Origin: Erythrobacter sp. ANT-B3C2
GTDB lineage: Bacteria > Pseudomonadota > Alphaproteobacteria > Sphingomonadales > Sphingomonadaceae
Assembly (NCBI GenBank): GCA_001683845.1
Contig: LXQI01000021.1
Span: forward strand, 51,050-115,049
Length of the DNA stretch: 64,000 bases
Direction: 5' to 3'
Shown here: positions 58,748 to 64,000 of the stretch, in pieces
Layout of the letters: the number at the start of each line of letters is the position of its first letter
Position numbering within the stretch: position 1 is the first letter of the stretch
Program-made: the position numbers and the translations under genes
Notes under the pieces: generated by a model
Databases searched by the model: none
Told to the model about the DNA's origin: nothing
What the model saw: the letters and a program-made list of their open reading frames with translations, nothing else

Positions 58748-59758
58748 TTATCGCCGCCGCGAGAGCGCCCAGGCGAGCCCGCCCGCTACCAGCGTCGCGC
58801 CGAGGCTCAACGCCGCCTCCGCGCGATGCGTGGTCAGCCACAGCTGGCTCGAACGCCGGTGCGCAATCGCGTCGAACCGCCCATGCGCCCCGCGATCGCC
58901 CGGCACCGGCTCGTGGAGATTGTCGCGCCGATCCGGCGCCACCCGCTCCTCATCCTGCTGCCCCTCGATCCCGGTCGCCGCGAGATAGCGGTCCACCAGC
59001 CCGGAGGCGAACCAATCGCCCCAGATCGCCTGCAGGCTCGGCCAGCCCAGCGTGATCTCCTTGCGCCGGTGATAGGCGGCATAATGGATCGCCTCTGCCG
59101 CGATCTCCGGCTGATAGGGTGGGCTCGCTGGCTTGGGCTTCTTCGGCATGGTGGTGCGGATCCAGTCGAACTGCGGCGTGTTGACACCGGGCAGCTGCAC
59201 CATGCTCACATGCACCTTCGATCCGGCCGAGAACAGTTCGCTGCGAACCGAATCCTGAAAGCCCTGAACCGCATGCTTGGCCCCGCAATAGGCCGATTGC
59301 AGCGGAATCCCGCGATAGGCCAGCGCACTGCCCACCAGCACGATCGAGCCGCGATTGCGCCTCATCATCCGCTTCAGCGCCGCGCGCGTACCGTTCACCT
59401 GCCCCATGTAGGTGACATCGGTGACCCGGGCATAATCCTCGACGCTCACCTCCATGAACGGCGCGAGGATCCCGGCAAAGGCGGCGTTGATCCAGATGTC
59501 GATCGGCCCGAGTTCGTTCTCGAAGGTCTCGGCGGCAGCTTCCATTTCGGCAGCATCGGCCACGTCGCAGGGGTAGATCAGCGCCTCGCCGCCGGCCGCC
59601 TCGACCTCAAACCGCGTCGCCTCCAACCCCTCGATGCCGCGGGCGATCAGCCCGATTTTCGCACCATCCCGGGCAAAGCGCTGTACCACCGCCCGGCCAA
59701 CCCCGGCGGAGGCACCGGTGATTACGACAACGGGCGGATGGGGAAGATCGATGGCCAT
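58748..59758 (-). CDS. SDR family oxidoreductase
   Basis: 'VVVITGASAGVGRAVVQRFARDGAKIGLIAR', 'YCGAKHAVQGFQDSVRSEL'; C-terminal TM. Confidence 0.92.
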   Translation of the reverse strand: MAIDLPHPPVVVITGASAGVGRAVVQRFARDGAKIGLIARGIEGLEATRFEVEAAGGEALIYPCDVADAAEMEAAAETFENELGPIDIWINAAFAGILAPFMEVSVEDYARVTDVTYMGQVNGTRAALKRMMRRNRGSIVLVGSALAYRGIPLQSAYCGAKHAVQGFQDSVRSELFSAGSKVHVSMVQLPGVNTPQFDWIRTTMPKKPKPASPPYQPEIAAEAIHYAAYHRRKEITLGWPSLQAIWGDWFASGLVDRYLAATGIEGQQDEERVAPDRRDNLHEPVPGDRGAHGRFDAIAHRRSSQLWLTTHRAEAALSLGATLVAGGLAWALSRRR

Positions 59759-59831
59759 GGCGTTCTAAAGCGCACCCGCCGCTCAGGTTCCGCGGTTCGA
59801 AAGCTCTCGAGGAGCTTCCATGCCCAAACGA

Positions 59832-59867
59832 GAAAACGCCGCCCGGACCAGCCGAGCGGCGCTTTTC
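59832..59867 (-). terminator. Intrinsic terminator for the lipoprotein gene 59915-60160
   Basis: Minus strand GAAAAGCGCCGCTCGGCTGGTCCGGGCGGCGTTTTC: arms GCGCCGC/GCGGCGT with A- and T-tracts. Confidence 0.65.
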
Positions 59868-59914
59868 TCAGCCGGCAACCGGCCCGCAATCGGACCAGCC
59901 GCCGGTGCCTGCGA

Positions 59915-60160
59915 TCAGACGCAGTTGAAGGTAATGGTCGAGCGGCCGCCGCCGGTGGGCGTGACAGTCCGAAGCTCGGCGTTACGGTTGCGAGCCCGGC
60001 AATAATCCCGCGCGGCACTCTCAGCCTTGGATTGATCCTCGGGCTTCACTTGGTAAGTGATGCCCTGATTGTTAGCCGATACCACCCGCGGCATGCTCGA
60101 AGCACACCCGGCCACGGCCATCAGGGCAACGGCGCCGAATAGGGTCTTGATGTAAATCAT
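59915..60160 (-). CDS. Small putative lipoprotein
   Basis: Lipobox 'MAVAGCASS'; compact 81-aa ORF with downstream hairpin. Confidence 0.7.
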   Translation of the reverse strand: MIYIKTLFGAVALMAVAGCASSMPRVVSANNQGITYQVKPEDQSKAESAARDYCRARNRNAELRTVTPTGGGRSTITFNCV

Positions 60161-60355
60161 GTAAAAATCCTCTTGGTCCGACGAATCGGTGATGTCTGGT
60201 TAACGAAGCCGTTGGCGTCATGTTCCGCATCGCCCCGGATCAGCGGCGAGCGGACGGCATTTTTGGTGAACAGTGGCCCACAAGACGCATTCGGTCTTCT
60301 GGCTTTCCCATTGGCTCTGGTGCCAGACCCTCCATCGTTGCATGGCCGCACGCGC

Positions 60356-61939
60356 ATGGCCGACGAACAGCAGCACGCCTGGTGGCAAAGCGGGGTGATC
60401 TACCAGATCTACCCGCGTTCCTTCGCCGACAGCGATGGTGACGGCGTGGGCGACCTCGCCGGCATCGAGGCGCGGCTGGATCATGTCGCCAGCCTCGGAG
60501 TGGATGCCATCTGGCTCTCGCCCGTGTTCCCCTCGCCGATGGCCGATTTCGGCTACGACGTGGCCGATTATTGCGCCATCGACCCCCTGTTCGGCGATCT
60601 GCCCGCCTTCGATCGCCTGCTCGCCGCGGCCCACGCCCGCGGGCTGAAGCTGCTGCTCGATTACGTGCCCAACCACTCGTCGGATCAGCACCCCTGGTTC
60701 GTCGAGAGCCGATCCAGCCGCACCAACGCCAAGCGGGACTGGTACATCTGGCGCGATCCCGCGCTAGATGGCGGCCCGCCCAACAACTGGATCAGCGATT
60801 TCGGCGGCCCAGCCTGGGAGTGGGACGAGCCCACCGGCCAATTTTACCTCCACGCCTTCCTGCCCCAGCAGCCCGATCTCAACTGGCGCAACCCCCAGAT
60901 GAAAGCGGCCATGCTCAACGTGCTGCGCTTCTGGCTGGATCGCGGCGTGGACGGCTTCCGCATCGACGTGCTGTGGCACATCGTAAAGGCCGAGGCCCTG
61001 CCCGACAATCCGCCCAACCCCGCCTGGACCCGCGCCCAGACCGAACGCGACCGCCTCATCCAGCGCCACTCGACAGACCAGCCCGAAGCCCACGCCCTCT
61101 CCGCCGAGTTCCGCGCGCTGGCGGAGCAATACACCGGCGCCACCGGCCGCGAACGCGTGCTGATCGGCGAGATCTTCCTCCCCAACGAGCGCCTCGCCCG
61201 CTGGTACGGCCCGCCCGAACGCCCGCAGGTCCACCTGCCGTTCAACTTCCAGCTGATCGAGAACGAGTGGGACGCGGCCACCCTCGCCCGCGTCGTCGCC
61301 GATTACCTCGCCTCCCTGCCCCCACACGGCTGGCCCAACTGGGTGCTCGGCAGCCACGATGCCCCGCGCATTGCCGCACGCATCGGCGGGGCGCAGGCGC
61401 GCGTGGCGATGATGCTGCTGCTCACCCTGCGCGGCACCCCCACGCTCTACCAGGGCGACGAACTGGCCATCGGCCATGTCCCGATCCCGCCCGACCGCAT
61501 CCGCGACCCGCAACACCACCGCCAGCCCCACCTTGACATCGGCCGCGACCGCTCCCGCACCCCGATGCCATGGAACAGCTCACCCCATGCCGGCTTCAGC
61601 ACCGCCGAACCCTGGCTCCCGCTCAACCGGGACTGGCCCACCCGCAACGTCGCCACGCAAGCGCAAGATCCCGCCTCGATGCTCGCCCTCACCCACGCCC
61701 TGCTGGCACTCCGGCGAGCGGAACCAGCGCTCTCCGTCGGCGCCATCCAGCTGCTCGATGCACCCGCCGGCCTGCTCGCCTACCAGCGCACCCACGGCAC
61801 CCGCCAGCTCACCATCCTGCTCAACCTCACCGCGCAAGGTATCGACACCGAGTGGCGGGGCACCCCCCTCCTCTCCACGCTCGTCGGCCCGCCGCAGCCC
61901 GGCACCCTCCGCGCCAACGAGGGCATCGTCTTGGCATGA
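60356..61939 (+). CDS. GH13 alpha-amylase family protein (alpha-glucosidase-like)
   Basis: 'WWQSGVIYQIYPRSFADSDGDGVGDLAGIEARLDHVASLGVDAIWLSPVFPSPMADFGYDVADY', 'GVDGFRIDVLWHI'. Confidence 0.95.
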   Translation: MADEQQHAWWQSGVIYQIYPRSFADSDGDGVGDLAGIEARLDHVASLGVDAIWLSPVFPSPMADFGYDVADYCAIDPLFGDLPAFDRLLAAAHARGLKLLLDYVPNHSSDQHPWFVESRSSRTNAKRDWYIWRDPALDGGPPNNWISDFGGPAWEWDEPTGQFYLHAFLPQQPDLNWRNPQMKAAMLNVLRFWLDRGVDGFRIDVLWHIVKAEALPDNPPNPAWTRAQTERDRLIQRHSTDQPEAHALSAEFRALAEQYTGATGRERVLIGEIFLPNERLARWYGPPERPQVHLPFNFQLIENEWDAATLARVVADYLASLPPHGWPNWVLGSHDAPRIAARIGGAQARVAMMLLLTLRGTPTLYQGDELAIGHVPIPPDRIRDPQHHRQPHLDIGRDRSRTPMPWNSSPHAGFSTAEPWLPLNRDWPTRNVATQAQDPASMLALTHALLALRRAEPALSVGAIQLLDAPAGLLAYQRTHGTRQLTILLNLTAQGIDTEWRGTPLLSTLVGPPQPGTLRANEGIVLA

Positions 61940-62940
61940 GGATCGCCATGCTGGCCCCCATCGCCTGGCGCACCCCGCCGCGTCATTATGGCCCGTGGGA
62001 ACTGGTCACCAGCCTGCTGACCGAGGCGCTGGTGGCCAAAGGCTTGGACGTCACCTTGTTCGCCACGCAGGACAGCCTCACCGCCGCCACGCTCGCCGGC
62101 GTGGTCCCCGCACCCTACAGCGAAGACCCGTCCATCGACGCCAAGGTGTGGGAGCACCGCCACCTCGCCCATCTGTTCGAGCGCGCCGGCGAGTTCGACC
62201 TGATCCACAACCAGGCCGATTTCCCCGCCCACGCCTTCGCCAATCTCGTGTCCACGCCGATGGTCACGACGATCCACGGCTTCTCGTCGGACCGCATCCT
62301 CCCGATGTACGCGCCCTACGACACGCGCGTGCACTACGTCGCCATCAGCGCGTCCGACCGCCACCCGGCACTTCGCTACGCCGCCACCATCCACCACGGC
62401 ATCCGCATGGACGAGTTCCCGCTCGATCCGCACGGCGCCGAAAGCCTGCTGTTCTTCGGCCGCATCCACCCGGACAAGGGCCCCGCCGCCGCCATCGCCG
62501 CTGCCCACGCCGCCGGCCGCCCGCTCGATCTCTACGGCATCGTGCAGGACCAGGACTGCTTCGAGCGCGACGTCGCTCCCGCGCTCAGCGACAGCGTGCG
62601 CTACCACGGCCCCGTCGGCGGGGCGGAGCGGGTGCAGGCACTCGGCCGCGCCCGCGCGCTGCTGCACCTGATCGATTTCGACGAGCCCTTCGGCCTGTCG
62701 GTGGTGGAGGCGATGGCCTGCGGCACCCCGGTGATCGCCACCCGCCGCGGCTCGATGCCCGAACTGATCGAGCACGGCATCACCGGCTTCCTGGTCGACA
62801 GCCCGCAAGAGGCAGTCGAGGCAATCCACCATGCCGGAGAACTCGATCGCACCACCATCCGCCGCCACGCCGCCGCCCGCTTCGGCATCGAGCGCATGGC
62901 CGACGAATACATCGCCCTGTACCGCCGCATCCTCGGCTGA
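61936..62940 (+). CDS. Glycosyltransferase family 4 protein
   Basis: 'MRIAMLAPIAWRTPPRHYGPWELVTSLLTEALVAKGLDVTLFAT', 'DEPFGLSVVEAMACGTPVIATRRGSMPELIEHGITGFLV'; ATGA overlap. Confidence 0.93.
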   Translation: MRIAMLAPIAWRTPPRHYGPWELVTSLLTEALVAKGLDVTLFATQDSLTAATLAGVVPAPYSEDPSIDAKVWEHRHLAHLFERAGEFDLIHNQADFPAHAFANLVSTPMVTTIHGFSSDRILPMYAPYDTRVHYVAISASDRHPALRYAATIHHGIRMDEFPLDPHGAESLLFFGRIHPDKGPAAAIAAAHAAGRPLDLYGIVQDQDCFERDVAPALSDSVRYHGPVGGAERVQALGRARALLHLIDFDEPFGLSVVEAMACGTPVIATRRGSMPELIEHGITGFLVDSPQEAVEAIHHAGELDRTTIRRHAAARFGIERMADEYIALYRRILG

Positions 62941-63033
62941 GCGCGCGAATGGATTGCAGGTCCGCAAGTGTCCCCCCGCTAAAGCTGCCTGTCGGGGGGC
63001 GGCCCATGAGCGGACATTCGAAAGCGCGGTAGA

Positions 63034-63444
63034 CTAGGCGTTTTTCGGACGAACCAGCGGGTAGGTCAAAGCCCCGGACACCATGGCCACGGCCATGCCG
63101 ATCAACGCAGCAAAGGCGAGGCTCAGGAGAATAGGAGCACTCACGGCGACTCCCCCCTCGGCGCCTAGGGACTTAGCGACCGGCTCGAAGCTGGGCTGGC
63201 CAAGGATAAACAGCGCCGCAGCGGTCGCTACAAAAAAGAACGCCGCAGCAGCGAAGCCCACCTTTGCAGATGCCGAAAGGCCCTTCCAGAAGCTCTGCGC
63301 ACCACCTCGCTGTGACACCAGATAAACTGCCGCTACGCCTCCCAAAAGTGGCCACACCAATGGCCACGCGTGGCTGAATGGGATCATTGCGTGGGCAAAG
63401 AAAAGAAAACCTGATAGCAGTCCAATCTTGGTGATCGATGTCAT
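63034..63444 (-). CDS. Hypothetical multi-TM membrane protein
   Basis: 'MTSITKIGLLSGFLFFAHAMIPFSHAWPLVWPLLGGVAAVYLVSQRGG' with further TM helices; RBS-like GGAGAAG upstream. Confidence 0.7.
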   Translation of the reverse strand: MTSITKIGLLSGFLFFAHAMIPFSHAWPLVWPLLGGVAAVYLVSQRGGAQSFWKGLSASAKVGFAAAAFFFVATAAALFILGQPSFEPVAKSLGAEGGVAVSAPILLSLAFAALIGMAVAMVSGALTYPLVRPKNA

Positions 63445-63597
63445 GGTCTTCTCCTCTTTAGAAAAGAACCGCATCATGCAGCCAGGTTCCAATGGCAGAT
63501 TACCACCCGGTCTTGCTCTTCCCACCGAAACTCGCGAGAGGTAAAAGCCAACGGGTCGCCGGCGCCTCAATTTCCATACAGCCTAAGCCGTTGTCGT

Positions 63598-63906
63598 CTA
63601 CAGCTTCATCATGATGAGACCGCTGACGATCAGCACGGCAGCGAAAACCCGCATAGGGCTCAAGGCCTCGCCGAAATAGGCTATGCCGACAATGAAAGCT
63701 CCGACGGCTCCAATACCGGTCCAGATTGTGTAGGCAGTGCCAAGTGGCAGCACCTTCATCGACCAGGCCAGCAAGCCAAAGCTGAGCAGCATTGCGACTG
63801 CCATCACGATGGTCGGCAAGGGCCGGGTGAAGCCTTCCGACTGCTTCATGGCAGTCGCCCAGACGATCTCGAACAAACCGGCCAAAACAAGCGCAATCCA
63901 CGCCAC
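63598..63906 (-). CDS. SMR family multidrug/guanidinium exporter
   Basis: 'MAWIALVLAGLFEIVWATAMKQSEGFTRPLPTIVMAVAMLLSFGLLAWSMKVLPLGTAYTIWTGIGAVGAFIVGIAYFGE'. Confidence 0.93.
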   Translation of the reverse strand: MAWIALVLAGLFEIVWATAMKQSEGFTRPLPTIVMAVAMLLSFGLLAWSMKVLPLGTAYTIWTGIGAVGAFIVGIAYFGEALSPMRVFAAVLIVSGLIMMKL

Positions 63907-64000
63907 AGCAACCCTCCTTAATCCGCCGGACCGTCCCGTTCTTGAAAGCCAAAACGGCGCGGGAACGTGGTGGCCGCGCGGCTCAAATAAGCAGGTTAGG

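Noticed and set aside
1-64000. CRISPR arrays, rRNA operons, intact transposases, integrases or prophage genes
   Set aside because: No regularly spaced repeats, rRNA sequences or convincing transposase/integrase/phage structural motifs were found when reading the sequence and ORF track.

Overview
High-GC alphaproteobacterial chromosomal segment, sphingomonad/Erythrobacter-like by gene content. Assignments come from reading the translations by eye; no database search was run. Most of the window is core metabolism: efflux pump, tRNA-Lys, folK, msrA, topA, alkaline phosphatase, dprA-plsY, murI, hemA, a carboxy(nor)spermidine polyamine cluster, otsA-GH15-otsB, GTP-PEPCK, galT-galK-galM, fbp, tRNA-Arg, recF, an ABC transporter, and GH13 + GT4. 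The main accessory region is about 35.5-45.2 kb. It holds a translationally coupled operon of a caspase-alpha/beta-hydrolase protein, a CHAT protease-like protein and a P-loop STAND-like NTPase. Two TIR-domain proteins follow: TIR/TolB-like/TPR (minus strand) and TIR/TM/TPR (plus strand). The NTPase and the first TIR protein both appear truncated at one shared point near 41.28 kb, which suggests a deletion scar in a putative conflict/defence island. Other observations are a LysR regulator with two tandem HTH domains, a doubly truncated and frameshifted D-2-hydroxyacid dehydrogenase remnant, and a 35-codon threonine-dehydratase N-terminal remnant. The last of these overlaps the stop of an orphan AceE/transketolase-like gene and ends at the 3' end of tRNA-Arg.
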